A stretch of DNA of 64,000 bases from an uncultured Bacteroidota bacterium (GTDB lineage Bacteria > Bacteroidota > Bacteroidia > Flavobacteriales > Flavobacteriaceae). Each line of letters begins with the position of its first letter. Position 1 is the stretch's first letter. The DNA is taken from NCBI GenBank assembly GCA_902526075.1, contig CABZJM010000002.1:53878-117877 (forward strand). Reading direction: 5' to 3'. Made by a program: the position numbers and the translations under genes. Positions 1 to 9,805 of the stretch are shown piece by piece. A model generated the notes under the pieces. That model made no database searches, was not told where the DNA came from, and saw only the letters and a program-made list of their open reading frames with translations.

Positions 1-63
1 GTTGGAATGGAAATAAATGCAACAAATTTATTGGATTTAAGAAGGGTGAAAAAAAATAATTAG
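1..63 (+). CDS. C-terminal end of a CDS entering from the left edge, product unknown
   Basis: Open frame from base 1 (VGMEINATNLLDLRRVKKNN) to TAG at 61-63; its stop overlaps the minus-strand GNAT stop by 4 bp, as at other convergent pairs in the window. Confidence 0.45.
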   Translation, partial: VGMEINATNLLDLRRVKKNN

Positions 64-482
64 AGATATTTTTTCATTACAACGTTATTTACCTCAAAAC
101 CATTCCTGCCGTAGAAATTAACCAAAGTTTCTTTACAAAAAAGTGTGATTCTGTAACATCCTTTATTTTTAGCAACTTTAATTAACTCTTTAATCAAAGA
201 AACACCTATCATCTTTCCTCTAACTTCTGAGTCAACAACAATATCCTCAATATGTCCAGCTACCTCTCCCCTAACCTTATTTTCAACAACAACACTTCCA
301 TATGCAACGATTTTATCATTACATAAGCCTACAACAGAATTTGAACCGGTATTATTTATAAAATCACTCCAAGCTTTATCTTTGTCTATATTATCAATAT
401 CAATTTGTTTCAACTGATTTAGTAAAACAAAAACCAAATCTAAATCCTTTTTTTCAATATTTCTAAATATAACTTTTGACAT
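60..482 (-). CDS. GNAT family N-acetyltransferase, GNA1-like
   Basis: GHIEDIVVDSEVRGKMIGVSLIKELIKVAKNKGCYRITLFC...FYGRNGF resembles the GNA1/GNAT acetyl-CoA-binding core. Confidence 0.85.
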   Translation of the reverse strand: MSKVIFRNIEKKDLDLVFVLLNQLKQIDIDNIDKDKAWSDFINNTGSNSVVGLCNDKIVAYGSVVVENKVRGEVAGHIEDIVVDSEVRGKMIGVSLIKELIKVAKNKGCYRITLFCKETLVNFYGRNGFEVNNVVMKKYL

Positions 483-509
483 ATAAAAATTTATGATTTT
501 GATAAATGT

Positions 510-541
510 AAAAAAAAGCCTCTCAAATTTATTTAAGAGGC
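510..541 (-). terminator. Rho-independent terminator downstream of rpmE2
   Basis: Minus strand GCCTCT-loop-AGAGGC stem followed by T8, just after the L31 stop codon. Confidence 0.7.
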
Positions 542-563
542 CTAGTAAATTCTTTAATCAATG

Positions 564-818
564 TTATTTTTTGTTGAATTTAGCATACTTAGTCTTGAAC
601 TTATCAATTCTACCTGCAGTGTCCACCAACTTAGCTTTTCCTGTGTAATAAGGGTGAGAAGTTCTCGATATTTCTAACTTTACTAGTGGATACTCTACAC
701 CATCAACAGAAACAGTTTCACTTGTTTGTGCAGTCGATTTAGCTAAAAAAATATCATTGTTTGACATGTCTTTAAATGCAACAAGTCTGTAGTTTTCAGG
801 GTGTATACCTTTTTTCAT
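564..818 (-). CDS. rpmE2: 50S ribosomal protein L31 type B (no CxxC zinc motif)
   Basis: MKKGIHPENYRLVAFKDMSNNDIFLAKSTAQT...EISRTSHPYYTGKAKLVDTAGRIDKFKTKY; start placed at the internal Met rather than 866. Confidence 0.93.
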   Translation of the reverse strand: MKKGIHPENYRLVAFKDMSNNDIFLAKSTAQTSETVSVDGVEYPLVKLEISRTSHPYYTGKAKLVDTAGRIDKFKTKYAKFNKK

Positions 819-836
819 TTCATTGATATTGAGGTG

Positions 837-866
837 CAAATTTATTGATTTTTTAACACTAAACAA
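837..866 (-). promoter_or_regulatory. Putative Bacteroidetes-type sigma-A promoter for rpmE2
   Basis: Minus strand TTG-N19-TAAATTTG matches the TTG/TAnnTTTG (-33/-7) consensus, upstream of the L31 start. Confidence 0.5.
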
Positions 867-935
867 TAATTGAAGAAAATTAATTTAATTTTTATGGGAT
901 ATCGTTTTGTATATTTGAAACAAATTTGCAAAAGT

Positions 936-1451
936 ATGGAAACAAACTTAAAGAAAAATTCGATTGATCTTGGTGTTAAACTAGGTACACTTCTCTTTTT
1001 AGTTACGGCTGTAATTTATATTGTAGATGTAAAATTATTTACCAATTTCACTACAATGCTAGCCTACATGATACCAGCTCTAGCGTTTAGCATATACTCT
1101 GTTTTTAGTGCAAGAAAGCTTCAAAATCAAATAATATCTTTCAAAGAGGCATTTCTAGCATATTTTTTATGCATCGCGATTGGATACTTGATATTGACAA
1201 TGGGTAATATTGCGCTTTTTAAGTTTATAGACCCAGCAGCAGCGGATCTTATACATGAAGAAATAATGATAACATCTAAAGAAATGCTGGAAAATTTTGG
1301 CACCCCATCTGATGTCATTTCTGCTACTATGGATGAGATGCAAAATAATCACTCCTTTTCTTATGCGGCTATTTTCCAAAACTATGCTAATGCACTTTTG
1401 AGAAATGCTATTTTCGGCCTAATAATCGCCGCAATTTTTAAAAAATCATAA
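936..1451 (+). CDS. DUF4199-type integral membrane protein
   Basis: Four-helix membrane protein; METNLKKNSIDLGVKLGTLLF start preferred over 870; resembles Bacteroidetes DUF4199 proteins that precede a GT2 gene. Confidence 0.7.
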   Translation: METNLKKNSIDLGVKLGTLLFLVTAVIYIVDVKLFTNFTTMLAYMIPALAFSIYSVFSARKLQNQIISFKEAFLAYFLCIAIGYLILTMGNIALFKFIDPAAADLIHEEIMITSKEMLENFGTPSDVISATMDEMQNNHSFSYAAIFQNYANALLRNAIFGLIIAAIFKKS

Positions 1452-1457
1452 TATCTA

Positions 1458-2405
1458 ATGAATATTTCTGTAGTTATACCTCTTTTAAATGAAAAGGAAT
1501 CGCTTTTAGAACTAACTGATTCTCTAAAAGATATTATGAAAAGTTATAACTTTTCATATGAAATCATTTTCATTGATGATGGAAGTAGTGATAATTCATG
1601 GAATATTATAGAAGAACTTTCATCTAAATCAAACACAATAAAAGGTATAAAATTTCACAGAAATTATGGAAAATCTCAGGCACTTCATGCAGGGTTTCTA
1701 AAGTCTCAAGGGCAAGTGATTTTTACAATGGATGCTGACCTTCAAGATGATCCGAAGGAAATCCCTGCCATGTATGACATGATTATGAACGATAATTTTG
1801 ATCTTGTTTCAGGCTGGAAGAAAAAAAGATTTGATTCAGTGATATTTAAAAATATACCATCAAAAATTTTCAATTTTGCAGCAAGAACTACCTCAGGAAT
1901 TAAGCTAAATGATTTTAACTGTGGATTAAAGGCTTTTAAAAAAGATGTTGTTAAAAGTATAAATGTTTACGGAGAGATGCACAGGTATATTCCCATTCTA
2001 GCAAAAAATGAAGGTTATAAAAAAATTGGAGAAAAAATTGTCAATCACAGAGCTAGAAAATATGGGAAAACAAAATTTGGACCTAGTAGGTTTTTATATG
2101 GTTTTCTTGATCTGTTAACCATATGGTTTATTTCAAGTTTCGGTAAACGACCAATGCATTTGTTTGGCTCACTGGGGCTTATTTTAATTACTACAGGATT
2201 TTTATTTGCGGCTTATCTTGGATATGATAAAATAATCCTAAATCCTGGGGGTAGACTTATCACCGAAAGACCAGAATTTTACATCAGTTTAGTTACTATG
2301 ATTATTGGGAGTCAGTTCTTCTCAATGGGTTTTATTGGAGAACTAATGCTAAAAAGCATTAATCAAAAGCCTCAGTACATAATTCAGAAGCAAACAAATT
2401 TGTGA
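1458..2405 (+). CDS. Family 2 glycosyltransferase (dolichol-phosphate mannosyltransferase/GtrB-like)
   Basis: SVVIPLLNEKESL, DDGSSDNSW, DADLQDDP, two C-terminal TM helices. Confidence 0.92.
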   Translation: MNISVVIPLLNEKESLLELTDSLKDIMKSYNFSYEIIFIDDGSSDNSWNIIEELSSKSNTIKGIKFHRNYGKSQALHAGFLKSQGQVIFTMDADLQDDPKEIPAMYDMIMNDNFDLVSGWKKKRFDSVIFKNIPSKIFNFAARTTSGIKLNDFNCGLKAFKKDVVKSINVYGEMHRYIPILAKNEGYKKIGEKIVNHRARKYGKTKFGPSRFLYGFLDLLTIWFISSFGKRPMHLFGSLGLILITTGFLFAAYLGYDKIILNPGGRLITERPEFYISLVTMIIGSQFFSMGFIGELMLKSINQKPQYIIQKQTNL

Positions 2406-2448
2406 TTAATTTAACAACTTATCTATAAAGTATTCTCTTCTATAAGCA

Positions 2449-2456
2449 TAATTTTG
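2449..2456 (+). promoter_or_regulatory. Putative -7 element TAATTTTG
   Basis: Matches TAnnTTTG, 15 bp before the ATG at 2472; no clear -33 TTG. Confidence 0.25.
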
Positions 2457-2471
2457 AAGTCAATTTGTTCA

Positions 2472-4181
2472 ATGAATAACACGGTAAAAAAAAATATTGA
2501 AGAGTGGTCAAATCACCCATTTTGTGAAGAAACACAAAATAAACTAAATCATTTAAAAAATGATAAAGTCAAATTAAATGACGCTTTCTGTAAAAATTTA
2601 GAGTTTGGAACAGGGGGAATGAGAGGGTTAATGGGAGTTGGAACAAACAGAATAAATAAATATACAATTGGAAAAAATACTCAAGGAATTTCAAACTTTA
2701 TAAATAGCAATTACCGTGTTAATAAATCAGTTGTAATTGCTTATGATTGCAGGAATAATAGCAGTGAATTAGCAAAAATTGTTGCTAAAGTATTTTCTGC
2801 TAATAAAATCATGGTCTACCTATTTTCAGGAATGAGACCAACACCTGAGCTTTCGTACGCGGTAAGAAAATTAAATTGTTTTTGTGGAATTGTTTTAACA
2901 GCCTCTCACAATCCTCCTGAGTATAATGGATTTAAAGTATATTGGAAAGATGGGGGGCAAATAGTCCCTCCAATCGATAACTTATTAATATCCGAAATTG
3001 AAAAGTTAAAATTCAAAGATATAAATTTTAATTCCAGAGCAGAATTAATAGAAATAATAGATAAAGAAATCGATAAGCCGTTTATTAATAAATGCTTAGA
3101 AAATGCAATCGATAAAGATGTAAAAAACAGAAATGATATTAAAATTGTATTCACTGCTTTGCACGGGACCTCAGCCACAATAATTCCGACATTACTAAAA
3201 AAAGCAGGTTATGAAAATGTTAATTATGTAAAATCTCAAATGATTGCTGATGGTAATTTTAGCACTGTTAAATCTCCAAATCCTGAAGAAATTGAGTCAT
3301 TATATCTTGCCTTAAAGCTTGGCAATAAAGAAAAAGCTGACATAGTCATCGGTACTGATCCGGATGCTGACAGACTGGGTATAGCAATTAGAGACTTAAA
3401 AAATGATTTAACATTGATTAATGGAAATCAACTGATGGTTTTGATGTTTAATTACATTCTCGATAAAAAGAAATTAGAAAAAACATTAAATAAAAATCAT
3501 TTTTTAGCATCAACAATAGTTTCCACTCCAATGATTAAAAATATCGCAAAATATTATAATGTTGATTGTAAATTAAGCCTAACAGGATTTAAATGGATTG
3601 CTAAAATGATAGAAGATTTTCCAAATCAAAAATTTGTGATTGGTGGTGAAGAAAGCTTTGGTTTAATGATTGGTGATACTGTTAGAGATAAAGATGCTAT
3701 AACCGCCAGCTTAGCAGCTTGTGAAATGATTTCTTACTACAAACAAAAAAATTCTTCAGCTTTCAAAGAGTTAATAAAACTCTATTGCCTACACGGTTTT
3801 TACAAAGAAAAATTAGTTTCAATAGTTAAAGACGGAGAAAAGGGGCAAAATGAAATAAAAAAAATAATTAATGGTTTTAGAAAAAACCCCCTTAATTTTA
3901 TTCTAGGATCCAAGGTTAAATATTTTTGCGATTATGCAATTTCATTAAAGAAAAATTTAATTAATGGTGTTGCTGAAAAAATTAGTTTACCTAAATCAAA
4001 TGTTATTGAATTTGAATCAGTTGATGGATGTAAAATAATTTTAAGGCCAAGCGGTACTGAGCCTAAAATTAAAATGTATATTTCTATAAATGAAGCTTTA
4101 AATAGTGTTAATGAATTTGAAAAAGTTGATAAAAACTTGAATGATAAGATTGAAAGAATTATCAAAAGTATTGGTTTATGA
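2472..4181 (+). CDS. Phospho-sugar mutase (phosphoglucomutase/phosphomannomutase)
   Basis: LTASHNPPEYNGFKVYW, GTDPDADRLGIA, GGEESFG, RPSGTEPKIKMY; start at MNNTVKKN preferred over the TTG at 2454. Confidence 0.94.
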   Translation: MNNTVKKNIEEWSNHPFCEETQNKLNHLKNDKVKLNDAFCKNLEFGTGGMRGLMGVGTNRINKYTIGKNTQGISNFINSNYRVNKSVVIAYDCRNNSSELAKIVAKVFSANKIMVYLFSGMRPTPELSYAVRKLNCFCGIVLTASHNPPEYNGFKVYWKDGGQIVPPIDNLLISEIEKLKFKDINFNSRAELIEIIDKEIDKPFINKCLENAIDKDVKNRNDIKIVFTALHGTSATIIPTLLKKAGYENVNYVKSQMIADGNFSTVKSPNPEEIESLYLALKLGNKEKADIVIGTDPDADRLGIAIRDLKNDLTLINGNQLMVLMFNYILDKKKLEKTLNKNHFLASTIVSTPMIKNIAKYYNVDCKLSLTGFKWIAKMIEDFPNQKFVIGGEESFGLMIGDTVRDKDAITASLAACEMISYYKQKNSSAFKELIKLYCLHGFYKEKLVSIVKDGEKGQNEIKKIINGFRKNPLNFILGSKVKYFCDYAISLKKNLINGVAEKISLPKSNVIEFESVDGCKIILRPSGTEPKIKMYISINEALNSVNEFEKVDKNLNDKIERIIKSIGL

Positions 4182-6004
4182 ACACAAACTACTTTAATAG
4201 AATATTTGAATATGCATGGGTGCATAAAAAATACTTCATACTAAATATCATATCTAATGTTTTTTATGCCTTCTTTGGAACCCTTTCAATGATTTCATTA
4301 TTCCCCATGTTAAAAGTTCTTTTTAATCAAACAGAGCAACTAAATCAACCTCCTGTTTGGGAAGGTATTTCTGAGATTACAAGTTTTGTCCAAAATTATC
4401 TAAATTATTTTGTTACGACCAAAAAAGCTGCTGGTAGTGATGATGTACTAATCTTCATGGTTTCAATAATCATTGTTACTTTTTTACTTAAAAATATCTT
4501 TAATTATTTAGCAATGTACTTTATAACATTTCTGAGAAATGGAGTTGTTAGAAATATCAGAAATGAAATATATGGTCAAATCATCAAATTATCACTTTCG
4601 TTCTATTCAGAGAAAAAAAGAGGAGATATTGTAGCTAGAATTTCATCTGATGTTCAAGAATTGGACAACTCATTTCTTTCAATATTTGAATTAATTGTAA
4701 AAGATCCACTTATGGTTTTATTTACACTTATTTCAATGTTTTTGATTAGCCCAAAACTAAGCTTATTTGTAATTATCTTTATACCACTCTGCGGGTTTGT
4801 AATTTCTGTTGTAGGAAAATCACTTAGAAGAAAATCTCTCAAGGTTCAAAAAGAACAAGGTCAATTTATTTCTCTAGTTGATGAAACTCTTTTAGGTATG
4901 AAAATCCTTAAGATTTTTAACGCAGAGAGTAAGTTTTTAGATAAATTTACAAATTCAACAAAAAGATTTTATCAGTTTTCAAATAGTGTTTTAAATAGAA
5001 AAAATCTAGCAAGTCCTCTTAGTGAGTTTTTAGGAATTTCATCAATAGCTGGAGTGTTATGGTTTGGTGGAATCATGGTGCTTAATGAAAATTCACTAGA
5101 TGCAAGTGCATTCATCGTATATCTTGGACTTGCATATAATATTTTAACACCTGCAAAATCACTTAGCAGAGCAACTTACAAGGTAAAAAAGGCCTCTGCG
5201 GCTGCACAAAGAATATTTCATGTTATTGATAATGAAACGGTAGTTAACGAAGAGCCAAATGCTAAAAATATTAATTCTTTTACTGAAAAAATTGAGATCA
5301 AAAATATGTCATTTTCATATGATGATGAAAATGTTTTACACGACTTAAATTTATCTATATCAAAAGGGAAAAATATTGCACTAGTTGGTCAATCTGGTAG
5401 TGGAAAGTCAACAATTGCAAATCTAATATGTAGATTTTACGATGTGGACTCTGGATCAATTAATATTGATGGACAAAACATTAAAAATTTTAAAAAGAAA
5501 TCACTAAGAGAGTTAATTGGATTGGTAACACAGGACTCAATTTTATTTAATGATTCAATAAAAAACAATCTTTTAATTGCTAAACCAAATGCTGCAGATG
5601 ATGAATTAAATGATTGTTTAAAAATTGCTAATGCCTGGGAGTTTGTAAATAAATTACCCAAGGGTATTGATAGTAATATAGGAGATTCTGGAAACAAGTT
5701 ATCTGGAGGTCAAAAACAAAGGTTGAGTATAGCTCGTGCAGTTTTAAAAAATCCTCCAATTTTAGTTTTAGATGAAGCTACCTCTGCCCTTGATAGTGAA
5801 AGTGAAAAACTTGTTCAAAATGCATTGGATAATCTTATGAAAAATAAGACTTCAATCGTAATAGCACATAGATTATCAACCATACAAAATGCTGATAGTA
5901 TAATTGTTTTAGATAAGGGTAGGATAATAGAATCAGGAGTTCATAAAGACTTGATGAAAAAGGGCGGAATTTACAGCAATCTGGTTAAAATGCAATCTAT
6001 TTAA
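4178..6004 (+). CDS. ABC transporter, fused permease/ATPase (MsbA-like exporter)
   Basis: TM domain plus Walker A GQSGSGKST, LSGGQKQR signature, LVLDEATSALD. Confidence 0.94.
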   Translation: MNTNYFNRIFEYAWVHKKYFILNIISNVFYAFFGTLSMISLFPMLKVLFNQTEQLNQPPVWEGISEITSFVQNYLNYFVTTKKAAGSDDVLIFMVSIIIVTFLLKNIFNYLAMYFITFLRNGVVRNIRNEIYGQIIKLSLSFYSEKKRGDIVARISSDVQELDNSFLSIFELIVKDPLMVLFTLISMFLISPKLSLFVIIFIPLCGFVISVVGKSLRRKSLKVQKEQGQFISLVDETLLGMKILKIFNAESKFLDKFTNSTKRFYQFSNSVLNRKNLASPLSEFLGISSIAGVLWFGGIMVLNENSLDASAFIVYLGLAYNILTPAKSLSRATYKVKKASAAAQRIFHVIDNETVVNEEPNAKNINSFTEKIEIKNMSFSYDDENVLHDLNLSISKGKNIALVGQSGSGKSTIANLICRFYDVDSGSINIDGQNIKNFKKKSLRELIGLVTQDSILFNDSIKNNLLIAKPNAADDELNDCLKIANAWEFVNKLPKGIDSNIGDSGNKLSGGQKQRLSIARAVLKNPPILVLDEATSALDSESEKLVQNALDNLMKNKTSIVIAHRLSTIQNADSIIVLDKGRIIESGVHKDLMKKGGIYSNLVKMQSI

Positions 6005-6106
6005 ATAGCCTGTTTAAAAGAGGTGAATAACTATTTATTTTAGTCAATTTATTTTGATAATTAATAAATTAATTTCGATTAATTTTAGCAATCATATTAA
6101 TATCAA

Positions 6107-9100
6107 ATGATTTCCTTTTTTGAATCTAAAGATCAATCTGTTTTTGCAGTTCAAACAAAAAAATCTTTCTCCGAAAACGAAATAAAAAAGCTAGAATGGT
6201 TATTCGGTAATGCGACTTTTATTTCTGATGCGAAAGTCAACCGTGATCTAATTGGACCCAGAGCAGCTATGGTTTCTCCTTGGAGTACAAATGCAGTAGA
6301 AATTTGTCATAATATGGGGTTAACTTCGGTGGCAAGAATTGAAAAATACAATCTAAAAAGTGATGATTCATTTGATTTTGACCCCATGTTAAATGAAAGG
6401 TTCAACTCTCTTTCTCAAGATATTTTCAAGATAAATATTATCCCAAAGAAAATTACAAATATTAATGATATTGAAAAATATAATCAAAAAGAAGGTTTAT
6501 CATTAAGTCCGAATGAAATTTCCTATCTCAATAATGTTTCAAAAATAATAAATCGAGAACTAACCGACTCTGAGATATTTGGCTTTTCACAGGTTAATTC
6601 TGAACATTGTAGACATAAAATCTTCAATGGAAAATTTATTATTGACGGAGAAGAAAAAAAAGAAAGCTTATTTTCATTGATTAAAAAAACATCAAAAGAA
6701 AATCCGCATAATATAGTTTCTGCATATAAGGATAATGTAGCGTTTATTAAAGGACCAAAAGTTATTCAATTTGCACCTAGTAAATCCGATGAATCAAACT
6801 TCTACATTTCAAAAGAAATTGAAACGGTCATTTCCTTGAAAGCAGAAACTCATAATTTTCCTACAACGGTTGAACCATTTAACGGGGCAGCAACAGGTTC
6901 TGGGGGTGAGATTAGAGATAGATTAGCTGGTGGAAGAGGTTCAATACCATTGGCTGGAACAGCAGTTTACATGACACCATATTCCAGAGTAGATAACAAA
7001 GAATGGGAAAATAATATTGAAGAAAGAAAATGGTTATATCAAACACCGGTTGAAATATTGATTAAGGCCTCTAATGGCGCTTCAGACTTTGGAAATAAGT
7101 TTGGACAACCACTCATTTCTGGGTCTGTACTTACTTTTGAAAATGATAATGATGGTGAAATACAATCTTATGACAAAGTAATAATGTTAGCTGGTGGAAT
7201 TGGTTTTACCAACAAAGAACACTCAATAAAAAATAAACCTGAAAAAGATGATTTGATTGTAATTATGGGTGGTGATAATTACAGAATTGGTATGGGTGGA
7301 GCAGCTGTTTCTTCGGCAGATACCGGAGAGTTTTCAACTGGAATTGAACTAAATGCTATTCAAAGGTCTAATCCCGAGATGCAAAAAAGAGTAGCGAATG
7401 CTATCAGAGGTACTTTAGAAAATGACAAAAATTGTATAGTCTCAATTCATGATCATGGTGCTGGAGGTCATTTAAATTGCTTAACTGAGCTAGTAGAGGA
7501 AACCGGAGGATTTATCAAATTGGATGATTTACCCATTGGAGACCCAACACTTTCAAATAAAGAAATAATTGGAAATGAATCTCAAGAGAGAATGGGATTA
7601 ATTATTAAAAAAGAAAATATAGATGAATTTATACGTATCTGTGAGAGAGAAAGAGCCCCTGTATACATTGTTGGTCGAGTTACAGATGATAATAGATTCA
7701 CTATACACTCCGAAAAATCAAATCTTAGTTGCGTTGACCTTGACCTAGATCATTTTTTTGGAAGCTCTCCCCAAACCATTTTGAAAGATAAAAGTATCTC
7801 CAAAAAATATAATAATGTTAAATATTCTAATAGACTTATTCATAATTACATCGAGCGAATATTTAGCTTGGAATCTGTGGGCTGTAAAGATTGGTTAACA
7901 AATAAAGTTGACAGATGTGTTGGGGGAAAAGTTGCAAAACAACAATGTGTTGGTGAACTTCAGTTGCCTCTTAATAATTGTGGAGTAATGGCGCTAGACT
8001 ACTCTACTAAAAATGGTGTAGCAACATCCATTGGGCATTCTCCGGTATCAGCATTAATTGATCCTAATGCTGGAAGTAAAAATAGTATAGCTGAAGCATT
8101 AACTAATATAATTTGGGCCCCCATTGAAAATGGCTTAAAGGGAATCTCCTTATCAGCTAATTGGATGTGGCCATGCAAGAATCAGGGAGAAGATGCGAGA
8201 CTTTATAGCGCCGTTGAATCGGTTTCAAAATTTGCAATTGAGTTAGGTATTAATATTCCTACGGGAAAGGATTCTTTATCAATGAATCAAAAATATGAAA
8301 ACATAGAGGTCAAATCCCCAGGGACTGTAATTATTTCAGCAACCGCTCATTGTAATAATATTTCAAATATTATTGAACCCGTATTTAAGATTGACAAAGG
8401 ATCTATTTTTTACATAAACCTATCCTCAGATGATTTTAAATTAGGTGGCTCTGCCTTTTCTCAAATAATTGGAAATATTGGAAATAACACTCCAACTATA
8501 AACGATTCAAGATATTTTGTCAATGTTTTTGAAACAATACAAAGAATGATAAAAAATAATCATATTACAGCTGGTCATGATATTGGTTCTGGTGGGTTTA
8601 TTACATCTCTAATGGAAATGTGTTTTTCTACTAAAAACATTGGTGCAAACATAGATTTGTCATCATTAAATGAAAATGATACCGTCAAAATACTTTTTTC
8701 AGAAAATTGTGGAATAATTATTCAGGGTAAAGATGATAAAATAGAAAAAGAATTAATCAATAATGGGATAGCTGTCCACAAGATTGGTAAAGTTATCAAA
8801 GAAAATAAGTTGAAAATAAAAAATCAAGAAAATGAATTTTTATTTGATTTAGAAAAATATAGAGATTATTGGTTTCATACATCAACTCTACTTGACAGAA
8901 TGCAAACTTCTAACAACCTAGCTGATTCAAGATTTAAAAATTACAAGAATCAACCACTCAAATTTAAGTTTCCTAAAAATTTTAACGGCGGCTTAATAAA
9001 ATTACCCTCTGGAAAAAAACCGAAAGCAGCAATATTAAGAGAAAAAGGCAGTAATAGTGAAAGAGAATTAGCTAATGCTCTTAATATTGCAGGATTTGAT

Positions 9101-9766
9101 GTTAAAGATATTCATATGACCGACCTAATTTCTGGTAAAGAAACATTACAGGACATTAAATTTTTGGGTGCTGTTGGAGGTTTTTCTAACTCTGATGTTC
9201 TTGGTTCTGCAAAAGGATGGGCAGGATCATTTAAGTTCAATGATAGCGCAAAAAACGCACTTGAAAACTTTTTTTCAAGAAAGGATACTTTATCCATTGG
9301 TATATGTAATGGATGTCAACTATTCATGGAGCTTGATTTAATATATCCAGGACATGAAAATCATGGAAAAATGACTTTTAATGATTCAAGAAAACATGAA
9401 AGTAACTTCACATCAGTGAAAATAAACACTAATAATTCAATTATGTTAGGCTCGCTTGAACAATTGAATTTAGGTGTATGGATAAGCCATGGTGAGGGTA
9501 AGTTTAAACTTCCCTACCCAAAAGAAAATTATAATATAGTTGCTGAGTACGGATACTCAGATTATCCATCCAACCCAAATGGCTCAGATTTCAATACAGC
9601 CATGCTTTGCAGTGAGGATGGCAGACATCTTGTAACAATGCCGCATATAGAAAGATCAATATTTAAGTGGAATTGGGCATACTATGAGGATAACAGAGAT
9701 GACATACTAAGCCCATGGATATTGGCCTTTTTGAATGCCAAAAATTGGATATTAGAAAATTCCTAA
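6107..9766 (+). CDS. purL: Phosphoribosylformylglycinamidine synthase, single-chain with GATase domain
   Basis: KAETHNFPTTVEPFNGAATGSGGEIRD, GICNGCQ glutaminase motif. Confidence 0.97.
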   Translation: MISFFESKDQSVFAVQTKKSFSENEIKKLEWLFGNATFISDAKVNRDLIGPRAAMVSPWSTNAVEICHNMGLTSVARIEKYNLKSDDSFDFDPMLNERFNSLSQDIFKINIIPKKITNINDIEKYNQKEGLSLSPNEISYLNNVSKIINRELTDSEIFGFSQVNSEHCRHKIFNGKFIIDGEEKKESLFSLIKKTSKENPHNIVSAYKDNVAFIKGPKVIQFAPSKSDESNFYISKEIETVISLKAETHNFPTTVEPFNGAATGSGGEIRDRLAGGRGSIPLAGTAVYMTPYSRVDNKEWENNIEERKWLYQTPVEILIKASNGASDFGNKFGQPLISGSVLTFENDNDGEIQSYDKVIMLAGGIGFTNKEHSIKNKPEKDDLIVIMGGDNYRIGMGGAAVSSADTGEFSTGIELNAIQRSNPEMQKRVANAIRGTLENDKNCIVSIHDHGAGGHLNCLTELVEETGGFIKLDDLPIGDPTLSNKEIIGNESQERMGLIIKKENIDEFIRICERERAPVYIVGRVTDDNRFTIHSEKSNLSCVDLDLDHFFGSSPQTILKDKSISKKYNNVKYSNRLIHNYIERIFSLESVGCKDWLTNKVDRCVGGKVAKQQCVGELQLPLNNCGVMALDYSTKNGVATSIGHSPVSALIDPNAGSKNSIAEALTNIIWAPIENGLKGISLSANWMWPCKNQGEDARLYSAVESVSKFAIELGINIPTGKDSLSMNQKYENIEVKSPGTVIISATAHCNNISNIIEPVFKIDKGSIFYINLSSDDFKLGGSAFSQIIGNIGNNTPTINDSRYFVNVFETIQRMIKNNHITAGHDIGSGGFITSLMEMCFSTKNIGANIDLSSLNENDTVKILFSENCGIIIQGKDDKIEKELINNGIAVHKIGKVIKENKLKIKNQENEFLFDLEKYRDYWFHTSTLLDRMQTSNNLADSRFKNYKNQPLKFKFPKNFNGGLIKLPSGKKPKAAILREKGSNSERELANALNIAGFDVKDIHMTDLISGKETLQDIKFLGAVGGFSNSDVLGSAKGWAGSFKFNDSAKNALENFFSRKDTLSIGICNGCQLFMELDLIYPGHENHGKMTFNDSRKHESNFTSVKINTNNSIMLGSLEQLNLGVWISHGEGKFKLPYPKENYNIVAEYGYSDYPSNPNGSDFNTAMLCSEDGRHLVTMPHIERSIFKWNWAYYEDNRDDILSPWILAFLNAKNWILENS

Positions 9767-9805
9767 CTTTTCGGAATAATATTTGCCTTAACCAAAATAA
9801 AAAAA

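Noticed and set aside
1127-1379. Antisense ORFs 1127..1318 and 1167..1379 inside the DUF4199 gene
   Set aside because: No recognisable domains; opposite strand has a clear membrane protein.
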